Source: a virus. From it: DNA of 50,890 bases. Positions within the stretch are counted from its first letter, which is position 1, and the number at the start of each line of letters is the position of its first letter. The notes beneath the pieces were generated by a model. That model had not been told where the DNA came from. It saw only the letters and a list, made by a program, of their open reading frames with translations, and searched no databases. The position numbers and the translations under genes are program-made. The stretch lies in the IMG/VR virus record IMGVR_UViG_3300009509_000071, positions 1 through 50,890 of that record; one strand, 5' to 3'. Shown piece after piece: positions 7,787-14,883 of this stretch.

Positions 7787-9060
7787 TACAATTCCTCCAA
7801 GTCATCTGTTTTAAACATCTCTGCAAAGTGAGCAACTATTTTTGCTCTTGCATCAGCCGCATCCATAGCGGAAACATTCATCATCTGCAGCTCAAATGTT
7901 ATTTTCTGTATCCCATCATCACTAACGCCAAAAGTTTTATTTTTAACTTTCTGTAGCGCATCAGTTGCGTTTGATTTTGAGATCAAATCCTTTAAGCTAT
8001 TTGCAATTCTTACAACCTCATTTTTGTTATCTTCGCCAATGAGTTTTCCATGTATTGTCCTGAGCCTATCAACTTTCTTTGTCAAAGTATCTGCATCATC
8101 AAGAAGTACGCCCTCATTGATAGTTCTTACTTCAATCATTATCTCTTTATCATGCGCATCGATCTCATTCTGCTTTGACTGCAGCGCATCTCTTTCTGCC
8201 ATTGCTTCCAATGCTCTGATGTTAGCCTCAGCTTTTTCAATCTTGTTGTTGATCGATCTATGGCAGCTTTCAATTACATCTGGATAGTTTGCTTCAACGC
8301 TTTCTCTCAGCCTAAATAGTGACTTTATTGCAGCATTAATGATCTCTGGATTATCGCTATCTACATCGATGTTGTCTAGGTAACTCTCAAACTGCTTGCT
8401 CTGCAGATCTTTTTTCTCATTGATCGCAAGTGCTTCTCTTATAGGCTTTGCAATTTTTTCAAACTCATCTCTGATGGTTTTCAGTGCTGCAGCAGAAGTC
8501 TTTTTTGTTTTTTCTGTTGGAAGCATCGATGCATTTTGTCTCTTTGACTCTATGAAGCTATCGAACATATCTATCGTTATTCCGATACCCTCACTCTCAT
8601 CGATCATCTCATTAAGAACTGATCTTATGTTTGCCTCAGCAATCTTAAAAGTCTTTTCTTTCATGGCCAGTATTTGATCATCTATTGATTTAATGATCTC
8701 ATCTTTCAGCCTTTTTTCATTTGCTGTAAACTTTGACTTTACTTCATCAAAACTGGATGTGACACTTGTTCTTGTTGCCTTGAGCCATTGATAAATCTCA
8801 TTAAACTCTTTCTTTACAAGTTCAACATTCCCAATATCAAGCTCATTCTTAATTACCTCATTTGCTCTGGCGGCCATGAGATCGATGCCCATGCCAATAA
8901 TTTCAGCATTATGCTCCATGCTTCCATTGTCAGCAACATTGATCACTATAGGAACTAGATCGTATCCGTTCCCTTTTCTTTGTCTCTCCAGCTCCTCAAT
9001 GAAATTACTACTACTTACGCCTATTGTGCTTGAAAATACATCTATGGCAGTTCTACTCAC
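7786..9060 (-). CDS. Coiled-coil protein, DUF1351-like, partner of RecT
   Basis: A 424-residue protein starting at GTG (AAGGAG upstream) and ending at the RecT start. Most of the chain is heptad-rich helix (ELERQRKG; VELVKKEFNEIYQWLKATRT; KFTANEKRLKDEI). This layout resembles DUF1351 and related coiled-coil proteins encoded beside recT in many phages. Function is unknown; a structural partner of the recombinase or a nucleoprotein organiser is plausible. Confidence 0.6.
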   Translation of the reverse strand: MSRTAIDVFSSTIGVSSSNFIEELERQRKGNGYDLVPIVINVADNGSMEHNAEIIGMGIDLMAARANEVIKNELDIGNVELVKKEFNEIYQWLKATRTSVTSSFDEVKSKFTANEKRLKDEIIKSIDDQILAMKEKTFKIAEANIRSVLNEMIDESEGIGITIDMFDSFIESKRQNASMLPTEKTKKTSAAALKTIRDEFEKIAKPIREALAINEKKDLQSKQFESYLDNIDVDSDNPEIINAAIKSLFRLRESVEANYPDVIESCHRSINNKIEKAEANIRALEAMAERDALQSKQNEIDAHDKEIMIEVRTINEGVLLDDADTLTKKVDRLRTIHGKLIGEDNKNEVVRIANSLKDLISKSNATDALQKVKNKTFGVSDDGIQKITFELQMMNVSAMDAADARAKIVAHFAEMFKTDDLEEL

Positions 9061-9098
9061 TACATCTCCTTAAAGTTTTGTTTGATCCAAGATTGTTG

Positions 9099-9578
9099 TT
9101 ATGCATGCAAAACATATCTAAGCCTCCTAGAATTTACAGGCGCTTTCAGTTTTGACTTAGCCATATCCTCAATCTGTCTCACCCTCTCTCTAGTGATACC
9201 AAAAATATTTCCTATCTCTTCAAGCGTATAGCATCCATCAGCATGACTTCCAGTGTATGCACTGATCTCTTCATAAAGTTTCTTCTTGTTTAATGCCCTT
9301 ACATATTCGGCCTCAAGTTCAAGCTGTCTAGCCCATGCTCTTATTGCTGGATCATTATCTTTTTTTAGTTTTGTGATTGTTCTCATTGCAAGTAGGTGAG
9401 CATTTATCCTTGCCAGCTCCTCATTAAACACTTTGTATTTAATTCTGTCATCTTTTGGCTTTCTACTATTGTGAAGTCTAGCTTTTGCGTTTTCGCTTTT
9501 GATTTTATTTCTTTCTTTCATGACTTGTTCATTTATAAATTGAACATACTCAAACTCATTAATATCCAGTATTACCAT
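9099..9578 (-). CDS. Sigma-70 region 4-like DNA-binding protein
   Basis: A 159-residue protein. Its C-terminal ~45 residues are a near-canonical sigma-70 region 4 helix-turn-helix (CYTLEEIGNIFGITRERVRQ, then IEDMAKSKLK), the part of sigma that reads -35 boxes. No region 2 is present; the N-terminal 110 residues are charged helices. It is not a full sigma factor. It could act as a transcription activator, a sigma appropriator or a late-gene regulator. It is the second gene of the left early operon. Confidence 0.75.
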   Translation of the reverse strand: MVILDINEFEYVQFINEQVMKERNKIKSENAKARLHNSRKPKDDRIKYKVFNEELARINAHLLAMRTITKLKKDNDPAIRAWARQLELEAEYVRALNKKKLYEEISAYTGSHADGCYTLEEIGNIFGITRERVRQIEDMAKSKLKAPVNSRRLRYVLHA

Positions 9579-9596
9579 TTACTATCTTTCCCTTTT

Positions 9597-9651
9597 GTCA
9601 TAGGAACTTATCGAAATGAAGTGAGCCTATGACATGACCTCACTTCGATAA
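9597..9651 (-). promoter_or_regulatory. Two interleaved inverted repeats in the sigma-like gene leader
   Basis: GTCATAGG (9597-9604) pairs with CCTATGAC (9626-9633). TTATCGA plus AGTGAG (9608-9614, 9620-9625) pairs with CTCACTTCGATAA (9639-9651). The two hairpins share bases and exclude each other, which is the usual geometry of an attenuator or RNA switch. They lie 20-70 bases upstream of the sigma-like start codon. Confidence 0.45.
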
Positions 9652-9681
9652 ATTGTCTTATTAGCGATTAAATGTTATACT

Positions 9682-9745
9682 TATAATCGCACCAATGTGT
9701 AATTGTGTGAATGAGCTGCACAGGGTAGGATTTGTGCAGCTTTTT
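9682..9745 (+). ncRNA. Candidate short antisense-direction transcript with terminator
   Basis: A perfect TATAAT (9682-9687) is followed about 28 bases later by a strong terminator: GCTGCACA (9715-9722) and TGTGCAGC (9733-9740) with five T residues. The resulting plus-strand RNA would be about 50 nt and runs against the left early operon. No clear -35 box is visible. It may be a small regulatory RNA, or the terminator may simply stop rightward transcription. Confidence 0.35.
9715..9745 (+). terminator. Rho-independent terminator
   Basis: A perfect 8-bp stem GCTGCACA/TGTGCAGC with a 10-base loop is followed by TTTTT at 9741-9745. The T-run is on the plus-strand 3' side, so termination is rightward. 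Confidence 0.75.
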
Positions 9746-9748
9746 ATT

Positions 9749-9778
9749 CTTAACTCAAATTTTAAATTTTGAGTTAAG
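9749..9778. repeat. 30-bp palindrome over a stop codon
   Basis: CTTAACTCAAA and TTTGAGTTAAG form a perfect 11-bp inverted repeat around an AT-rich centre. It covers the stop codon of the gene at 9774-9992. No T-run follows on the minus strand, so it is a weak terminator at best or a protein-binding site. Confidence 0.5.
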
Positions 9779-9992
9779 ATATAATTGCTCTGATCTTGTG
9801 AACTGCATTAACAGCCCTTGATCTCGATGCTAGAACATCTTTCTCTCTACTTTCAAGTTCTTGCTTTTCAGCCTTGATTGACTCACATTCTTCATCGCAT
9901 AACGCAATACCTTTTTCAAGTTCAACAGCAGCTTTTTCAAAACCACTTAATGCAGATGTGATAATATCTGCTCCGCTATTTTTCTTAAACAT
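9774..9992 (-). CDS. Small coiled-coil early protein, 72 aa
   Basis: ATG follows AAAAGGAG. The chain has an N-terminal helix (DIITSALSGFEKAAVELEKG) and a long charged coiled coil (ESIKAEKQELESREKDVL). It is the first gene after the long left-operon leader, the position of lambda N, but it has no arginine-rich RNA-binding motif. Function unknown. Confidence 0.65.
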   Translation of the reverse strand: MFKKNSGADIITSALSGFEKAAVELEKGIALCDEECESIKAEKQELESREKDVLASRSRAVNAVHKIRAIIS

Positions 9993-10151
9993 TTAACTCC
10001 TTTTGTATTTAAGGGAAATCCCTCAGTGCGCACAACATATTCAAATTGCTGCAGTATGCATGTTTTGTACTGGATCATCATTAATTCAAGGAGTCATTTA
10101 GAATGAAATACGATTGAGAATATATTGTGCGGACTGAAAGATTTAAACACA

Positions 10152-10167
10152 GGGCGAATGAACGCCC
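10152..10167. repeat. GGGCG/CGCCC hairpin in the left-operon leader
   Basis: GGGCG and CGCCC are separated by AATGAA. It is one of the few GC-rich spots in the leader. On the minus strand it is followed by TGTGTTTAAAT, a weak terminator-like tail. Confidence 0.4.
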
Positions 10168-10270
10168 ATGCGAAAGGATAAAATTACGAAACCAAACTAG
10201 CCAAGTTACAGACCGCTTCCTGTATGGCATAGTTTATTGTAAATACTAAAAACCAATAAACTTCCAAATA

Positions 10271-10349
10271 ATGCCCACAGGGGAGTACACCACTCAGCGT
10301 GTGATCATATAGTGGCATACATGATCACGATGTACTCCAGCATAGGCAT
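10271..10349 (-). ncRNA. Structured leader element with nested stems and possible pseudoknot
   Basis: Three nested perfect stems are visible: ATGCC (10271) with GGCAT (10345), GGAGTACA (10282) with TGTACTCC (10331), and GTGATCAT (10301) with ATGATCAC (10321). In addition CCACT (10290-10294) can pair with AGTGG (10311-10315) in the apical loop, giving a pseudoknot. It lies about 75 bases downstream of the left promoter, in the untranslated leader. It could be a cis-acting antitermination RNA in the style of HK022 put sites, or a DNA site. Identity unknown. Confidence 0.55.
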
Positions 10350-10391
10350 GTAACAAGAAATCTAAACAATAATAAGTTAAAGAAACATAAG

Positions 10392-10419
10392 GCAAATGTA
10401 ACATCTATGTCACATTTGC
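10392..10419. repeat. 28-bp imperfect palindrome near left promoter start site
   Basis: GCAAATGTAACAT and ATGTCACATTTGC pair at 12 of 13 positions around CT. It begins just downstream of the predicted left-operon transcription start. It could be the first leader hairpin or an operator for a second regulator such as the Cro-like protein. Confidence 0.5.
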
Positions 10420-10433
10420 GCTTTGGTACGAGA

Positions 10434-10462
10434 ATAATACACAAAATGTGTTTTTATGTCAA
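10434..10462 (-). promoter_or_regulatory. Left early promoter with repressor operator in spacer
   Basis: On the minus strand TTGACA (10462-10457), a 17-bp spacer and TATTAT (10439-10434) form a strong sigma-70 promoter. The palindrome ACACAAAATGTGT (10439-10451) lies inside the spacer, so bound repressor would exclude polymerase. An AT-rich region with a 9-bp inverted repeat (10476-10497) lies upstream and may act as an UP element. Confidence 0.8.
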
Positions 10463-10776
10463 GTAAAAATGCAATAAATATAAATTATTTTATATTTTTT
10501 TGCATCAATATGCATTTTTATGTTTTTTAACTTATTACAAAAGGTAGTTTTTATAAAAGTAGTTTATTGATAGTTTTTTAACCATGTGCTTAAAAAATAG
10601 ACAAAGTGTTATTTTTTGTAAGCATGGCATTATACCAGAAGTATGATCTATTTGTGTAAAAATTTACTAAAAATGATGATAAAAATGAAGATTTTTCACA
10701 TCAAGGCCAAGAAAGGCCAAGATCGCTAAGATTGGAAGATAAATATAGGGAGCAAATTGCCACGCTCCAAAGCACT
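10463..10776. other. AT-rich intergenic region between left promoter and repressor gene
   Basis: No convincing gene is seen. It holds the AT-rich inverted repeat AAATATAAA/TTTATATTT (10476-10497), flanked by TGCAA/TTGCA. A repeated GGCCAAGA lies near 10708, and a hairpin GGAGC/GCTCC (10749-10768) follows the repressor stop on the minus strand and may terminate its message. Confidence 0.6.
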
Positions 10777-11376
10777 TTAAAACTGTATTTCTGCAGCGAC
10801 AACTCTACTCATCTCAAGTTTCTTGTCCGTATCCCAAGAGATGAATAGTGGATCAGTGTCTGGGTTATCACCTATAAGTACAATAGTTCTTTTATCAGCA
10901 GATAATCTGTATCTTCTGATCCCATTCTGATCGCCATAGCTATAATGCACAATATCTCCCTCTGCAATTTTAGCATGAGGGTTACATATACAAGTAGCAC
11001 ATGGCTGTATCGTAGGTGTCATCGCATTTCCGCACAGTATAATTCCGTACACATCATCCCCTAAAAATGGCCTCTCAATATGAGGTAAGCCATCTGTTAG
11101 TAATGGCATCGACGGTACAGCAGACTCATCACTTCTACCAATAATGTAGATAGCTTGCATCTTTTGTGCATCCTCTGCTTCTCCTATTAGAAATTTTGGG
11201 TTTACATCCAGCACATCAGAGATAGGGTATAGATACTTTGTAGGTACTTTCTCTCTATCAAACCACGCCTGTAATGTAGTTGTGTTCACTCCCAATGCTC
11301 TGGCCAGATCTACTTTCTTTAAACCTGACTCATCGAAACACGAATTGAAAATATCAAATTTTATCTCTGCTGCCAC
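10777..11376 (-). CDS. CI-like repressor with degenerate S24 domain
   Basis: A 199-residue protein from GTG (AAAGGGGATTAA upstream). The N-terminus is an HTH (KKVDLARALGVNTTTLQAWF). The C-terminus has the LexA/CI S24 fold (DDVYGIILCGNAMTPTI, later EGDIVHYSYGD and IRRYRLSADKRTIVLIGDNP). The catalytic serine expected in GxSMxPTI is alanine here (GNAM), and the lysine expected before the RL strand is arginine (IRRYRL). Self-cleavage should therefore be lost. The domain probably serves only for dimerisation. Divergent from the Cro-like gene. Confidence 0.88.
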   Translation of the reverse strand: MAAEIKFDIFNSCFDESGLKKVDLARALGVNTTTLQAWFDREKVPTKYLYPISDVLDVNPKFLIGEAEDAQKMQAIYIIGRSDESAVPSMPLLTDGLPHIERPFLGDDVYGIILCGNAMTPTIQPCATCICNPHAKIAEGDIVHYSYGDQNGIRRYRLSADKRTIVLIGDNPDTDPLFISWDTDKKLEMSRVVAAEIQF

Positions 11377-11432
11377 TTAATCCCCTTTCTTTTTTTAAGT
11401 AATTCATTCCTTTTAATCCCTAATAATTCAAA

Positions 11433-11461
11433 TAGTAACATAATGTGAATATGCATGTCAA
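11433..11461 (-). promoter_or_regulatory. Repressor gene promoter with operator
   Basis: On the minus strand TTGACA (11461-11456), 17 bp, then TTACTA (11438-11433). The operator-like AACATAATGTGAA (11437-11449) lies in the spacer, so the repressor would regulate itself. The weak -10 fits a low, controlled level of expression. Confidence 0.7.
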
Positions 11462-11493
11462 TAGTTTTTCATAAAAAATAATTATAAATGTAC

Positions 11494-11522
11494 TTGACAT
11501 TAACTTACAAAATGTATATAAT
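11494..11522 (+). promoter_or_regulatory. Rightward promoter for Cro-like gene with operator
   Basis: TTGACA (11494-11499), 17 bp, TATAAT (11517-11522): a consensus promoter. TTACAAAATGTA (11505-11516) fills the spacer. The start codon at 11529 lies six bases past the -10, so the transcript should begin at or next to ATG. Confidence 0.85.
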
Positions 11523-11528
11523 GCCATC

Positions 11529-11759
11529 ATGCATTATTCACAAAAAGTAGTTTTATTAGCAAAAAGACACGATTTAACGCCTTACGCTATGGCTAAACAA
11601 ATAAATTTAAATCCAAATGCAGCAACCAACTGGTTTAAAAGAAGCAAAGTTCCTGAGAAGTATGCGATTGATATTGCAGACCTATTTGAAGTTGATCTTA
11701 GAAAGCTTCTTGATCCAAAGGTTAGCTTTGAGGATTTAATAGCTTCCACAAAGAACTGA
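11529..11759 (+). CDS. Cro-like HTH regulator, probably leaderless
   Basis: A 76-residue protein with an HTH domain (KRHDLTPYAMAKQINLNPNA ... NWFKRSKVPEKYAIDIADLF) similar in layout to the repressor N-terminus. It is divergent from the repressor and under a consensus promoter. There is no Shine-Dalgarno site, and ATG lies at the expected transcription start. It is the likely lytic-cycle regulator. The stop codon lies inside an 8-bp hairpin (AAGAACTG/CAGTTCTT). Confidence 0.85.
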   Translation: MHYSQKVVLLAKRHDLTPYAMAKQINLNPNAATNWFKRSKVPEKYAIDIADLFEVDLRKLLDPKVSFEDLIASTKN

Positions 11760-11931
11760 CATTTTCAGTTCTTGATGGAGGCTATGGGATGTCCGCCAAG
11801 ACTTTTTCCCTTAGCCGAAAACATGCGTTGCACTACAGCGTACAACACTCGTATTGTACCTAAGTGTTTCTTGAGCCTTTATAAAACCATCCTTGCTCTT
11901 ACTCCCATAGTTGAGGGATGGTGGTTTTATA
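11752..11931 (+). ncRNA. Structured leader of the right operon
   Basis: Four consecutive hairpins fill the 198-base gap after the Cro-like gene. They are AAGAACTG/CAGTTCTT (11752-11773), GGCTATGGGA/TCCCTTAGCC with one mismatch (11780-11816), GTACAA/TTGTAC (11840-11859), and TATAAAACCATCC paired with GGATGG and TTTTATA (11880-11931). CTATGGGA at 11782 can alternatively pair with TCCCATAG at 11903. Such density suggests a functional RNA, perhaps an antitermination or attenuation leader. No known riboswitch is recognised. Confidence 0.5.
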
Positions 11932-11957
11932 AGGCGTAATTCTATGGGGGAATTAAT

Positions 11958-12227
11958 ATGAGTCACATACATTCACTGCTTGCTTATCACACGCTTGCTG
12001 CTGATGGAACATTGAGCCGACAACAAAGAGAGATCCTTGATCTCTTGGCTGATGGAAAACCAAGAACTTCACGACAAATAGCAAAAGAATTGGATATGGA
12101 GCGCACTAGCGTTACTGGGAGAATTACTGCACTAAAAAACTCTTCAACTCCAGTTCTTGAAATATTTAGAGATGTCTGCCCAGATACAAATAAGGCAGTA
12201 GAATTTTATAGGGCGGCAAGAATATGA
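11958..12227 (+). CDS. Winged-helix DNA-binding protein
   Basis: An 89-residue protein containing one winged HTH (RQQREILDLLADGKPRTSRQ, then IAKELDMERTSVTGRITALK), of MarR/LexA-N type. A GGGGGAATTAAT site precedes ATG. It is ATGA-coupled to the replication initiator and may be its accessory factor or a regulator of the right operon. Confidence 0.75.
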   Translation: MSHIHSLLAYHTLAADGTLSRQQREILDLLADGKPRTSRQIAKELDMERTSVTGRITALKNSSTPVLEIFRDVCPDTNKAVEFYRAARI

Positions 12228-12964
12228 ATAGCGAACACAGCTTCAATATTATTGCGGCTCAAGAACTAGGAATAGAGAAGTCTATTCTTCTTGGGTATAT
12301 CTCATATTGGTGCAGAAAGAATGAGGTAAACGGAAAGAATATTTTTGACGGAAAAGCATACACATATAACACATATGATGCCTTTGAAGAACTATTCCCA
12401 TACATGAAAAGTAGGACTATCAGAAAGCATATAAAAGAGCTTGAAGATGACGGATATATCGAGTCAAGAAACGATATAAACGACAATAAATGGGATAAGA
12501 CAAAATGGTATCATCGAACTGACAAACAAGTTGGCATCGAACTGACACAAAATGTCACATCGGAAAGTCAAAATATGTCTGATCATAATAATGAACAGTT
12601 CATACACAATTCAAACGCAGTTCATACACAAGATGCAGAAGATGCCATTTTCAATGCTTGGAATAATCTTGCTTCTAATACTGAACTAAGCAAAATTCAA
12701 TCACTTACAAAATCAAGAAAATCAAAATTAAAAACTAGATTTAAAGACTTTGCTGACTTTGATACTAAGTTCATTGATGCATGCGAAAAGATCATGCAGT
12801 CAAGCTTCCTTATGGGGAAAAATAGCAATGGATGGAAAATAACTTTTGACTGGATCATAGACAATGACTCGAATATCATAAAAGTTCTTGAGGGTAACTA
12901 TGACAGCAAAAAAGGAACTTTTGACATTAGCGGTAAAAACTACAATGAAAGAGAGGATTTTTAG
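12224..12964 (+). CDS. Replication initiator / DnaD-like replisome organiser
   Basis: A 246-residue protein with a winged-helix N-terminus typical of phage replisome organisers (LGIEKSILLGYISYWCRKNE; RTIRKHIKELEDDGYIESRN) and a helical C-terminal segment (AIFNAWNNLAS ... NGWKITFDWIIDND) like the DnaB2/initiator tail. It lies immediately before a DnaC-type loader, as lambda O lies before P. It should bind the phage origin and recruit loader and helicase. No clear iteron array was found inside the gene. Confidence 0.7.
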   Translation: MNSEHSFNIIAAQELGIEKSILLGYISYWCRKNEVNGKNIFDGKAYTYNTYDAFEELFPYMKSRTIRKHIKELEDDGYIESRNDINDNKWDKTKWYHRTDKQVGIELTQNVTSESQNMSDHNNEQFIHNSNAVHTQDAEDAIFNAWNNLASNTELSKIQSLTKSRKSKLKTRFKDFADFDTKFIDACEKIMQSSFLMGKNSNGWKITFDWIIDNDSNIIKVLEGNYDSKKGTFDISGKNYNEREDF

Positions 12965-13603
12965 ATGAGTAAGAACGATTTTAAAACTCCTATGGATATT
13001 GTAGTTCCAATCGGAACAGAGAAAAAAGCTGCTGATGTTGTAGTCACATCTCTAACAAGTAATGTTGAGCATATAAAGCAATTTTCAAACATACCTAAGA
13101 GATACAAAGATGCAAAGTTTGATCCAAAGACAAAAGACCAAGAAAGACTTGTAAACGAAATAAGAGATAACTTTTCTGGAAAAAGAATTGATGATGTGAG
13201 TGATATGCTTGTTGTGGGCGGTGTAGGTACTGGAAAGACTCATATTGCCATAGGCGCATTGAACTCACTCATCGAAAAAGAGATCTACTGCAGATATGTA
13301 ACTGAGTATGAACTTCTTGATACATATTTCAGAAAAGAGTACACAAAGTTTGATGGCTTCAAGGGTGTAAGTGTTTTAGTCATAGATGAAGTAGGAAAGA
13401 GGGAGCTTGTAGATTGGCAAATGATACAGCTTGAGGAGCTTATCAGCTACAGATACAATGAGATGCTTCCTACAATTTTTATCACCAATAGAACAGTTGA
13501 TGAGTTTAAAGCATTTGTTGGAGACAGAGTTACAGACAGGCTAAGAGATAACAAGATCAAAAGAGTAATTCTTGATGGAGAAAGCATGAGAGGTAAAAAT
13601 TGA
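12965..13603 (+). CDS. DnaC-like AAA+ helicase loader
   Basis: A 212-residue AAA+ ATPase with Walker A GGVGTGKT (near residue 80), Walker B VLVIDEVGKRE, sensor 1 ITNRT and an arginine-finger region DRVTDRLRDN. This matches DnaC/DnaI loaders. It would place the host DnaB helicase at the phage origin with the initiator encoded just upstream. Confidence 0.9.
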   Translation: MSKNDFKTPMDIVVPIGTEKKAADVVVTSLTSNVEHIKQFSNIPKRYKDAKFDPKTKDQERLVNEIRDNFSGKRIDDVSDMLVVGGVGTGKTHIAIGALNSLIEKEIYCRYVTEYELLDTYFRKEYTKFDGFKGVSVLVIDEVGKRELVDWQMIQLEELISYRYNEMLPTIFITNRTVDEFKAFVGDRVTDRLRDNKIKRVILDGESMRGKN

Positions 13604-13654
13604 CAGCTCCATTAGGAACAATGTAAATAAACAATTTAACAAAGGAATAGATAA

Positions 13655-14158
13655 GTGTACAACAAAGTTATTTTAGCTGGAAACCTTACGAGAGACATTG
13701 AAATTAATTTTTCTCAAGGCGGTACAGCATTTGGAAAAACAGCGATTGCAACAAGTAGAAAATTCAAATCTTCAACAGGTGAGCAAAAAGAAGAGGTGCT
13801 ATTTATAGACTTAGAGCTTATAGGTAGAACAGCTGAGATTGCAAATCAATACTTACGAAAAGGCAGCAAGGTACTTGTAGAGGGAAGATTGAAACTTGAT
13901 CAATGGACTGCTCAAGATGGAAGCAAAAGAAGCGCACATAAAGTTGTTGTTGAGCAGCTTAAAATGCTTGGAAGCCCAAATGAAAATGGCAATAGCGGAA
14001 ATGCTGCACAATCTCATGGTGGAGGATATGGTGGGGCTGGAACTGACCAGTACAATCCTAGTCGTTCTGTAAATGGTGGGGCTGGAACTGATCAGTATTC
14101 TGCTCCAGCAAGCAATATTCCAGAAATTGACATCAACGAAGATGAGATACCTTTCTAA
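13655..14158 (+). CDS. ssb: Single-stranded DNA-binding protein
   Basis: A 167-residue protein with the OB fold (YNKVILAGNLTRDIEINFSQ; VLVEGRLKLDQWTAQDGSKR), a Gly/Asn/Gln-rich linker containing the repeat GGAGTDQY twice, and an acidic tip EDEIPF that recruits partner proteins. It starts at GTG after AAAGGAATAGATAA. It serves phage replication and RecT recombination. Confidence 0.93.
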   Translation: MYNKVILAGNLTRDIEINFSQGGTAFGKTAIATSRKFKSSTGEQKEEVLFIDLELIGRTAEIANQYLRKGSKVLVEGRLKLDQWTAQDGSKRSAHKVVVEQLKMLGSPNENGNSGNAAQSHGGGYGGAGTDQYNPSRSVNGGAGTDQYSAPASNIPEIDINEDEIPF

Positions 14159-14161
14159 TCG

Positions 14162-14416
14162 ATGGAGGTATTCATAGTAGTGATCACTCAAATATTGTTT
14201 CAATTCTTTAGGGCTTTGGGCGTAAGGGTTGAAGCTGGAGGCCATGCATATAGGGCAATGGTTTTCACATTTGTGATCCAGTCTCTTTGGCTGCTTTCTA
14301 CAACTATTGGAGTAAAAGCAATGCTTGAGGGAAATTGGATTGCAGTAGCAGCTTTTTTGGTTGCTGGCTCACTTGGAACAGGGATGAGCTTTTTAATAAA
14401 AATACAAGGAAAATAA
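14162..14416 (+). CDS. Small membrane protein, 84 aa
   Basis: Three hydrophobic segments are visible (FIVVITQILFQFF; MVFTFVIQSLWLLS; WIAVAAFLVAGSLGTGM). It is not a holin by context, since it lies in the replication operon. It could be an exclusion or membrane-anchoring protein. ATG is three bases after the ssb stop. Confidence 0.6.
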   Translation: MEVFIVVITQILFQFFRALGVRVEAGGHAYRAMVFTFVIQSLWLLSTTIGVKAMLEGNWIAVAAFLVAGSLGTGMSFLIKIQGK

Positions 14417-14608
14417 ATGACACAATTAATAGATAAAAATGGAAATGAGATCGCTGTAGGAGAGCAAGTAATTGACAATAGAGGTATCACTGGAACGCAT
14501 GTTATTGTGTCTGGAGTTCACTCTGTAAAGTTTGAAGATAAGGGTAAAACTTACTACACAGTAATCAGCAAAATACTTCCATCTCAGATAGAAAGAGTAG
14601 CTGCATAA
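14417..14608 (+). CDS. Small beta-type hypothetical protein, 63 aa
   Basis: ATG directly follows the previous stop. The sequence (NEIAVGEQVIDNRGITGTHV) resembles small SH3/KOW-like barrel proteins of phage operons. No specific function can be given. Confidence 0.6.
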   Translation: MTQLIDKNGNEIAVGEQVIDNRGITGTHVIVSGVHSVKFEDKGKTYYTVISKILPSQIERVAA

Positions 14609-14883
14609 TGAGTGTACTCCCATCATCGCTTGACGAAAATAAGAAGCCAAAATATGTACGCAAGCCAATAGAGTTCAAAAAATGCGATGTAAAGCTTCCA
14701 AACTTGGAGGCGGTAAAAAGGCCGCTTTCAAAATCTTTGGATGCAGTAGTTGATATGGAGGCTGACTGCAATGAGATATTAAAGGTGGTAAATGATCTCA
14801 AGAGAGGGATTATGCTTGAGACTCTATCTAAAGAGAGACAGATTGAATATTGTAACAAAATAATGGAGATAGTAAATAGATGA
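14608..14883 (+). CDS. Hypothetical protein, 91 aa
   Basis: Basic N-terminus (KKPKYVRKPIEFKK) followed by a helical C-terminus (MEADCNEILKVVNDLKRG). Start and stop both overlap the neighbours by one to four bases. Unknown function in the replication operon. Confidence 0.6.
   Translation: MSVLPSSLDENKKPKYVRKPIEFKKCDVKLPNLEAVKRPLSKSLDAVVDMEADCNEILKVVNDLKRGIMLETLSKERQIEYCNKIMEIVNR

Noticed and set aside
10282-10338. tRNA gene suggested by a 7-bp acceptor-like stem GGAGTAC/GTACTCC
   Set aside because: Only 57 bases long, with no T-arm or anticodon arm; the nested stems fit another type of structured element.
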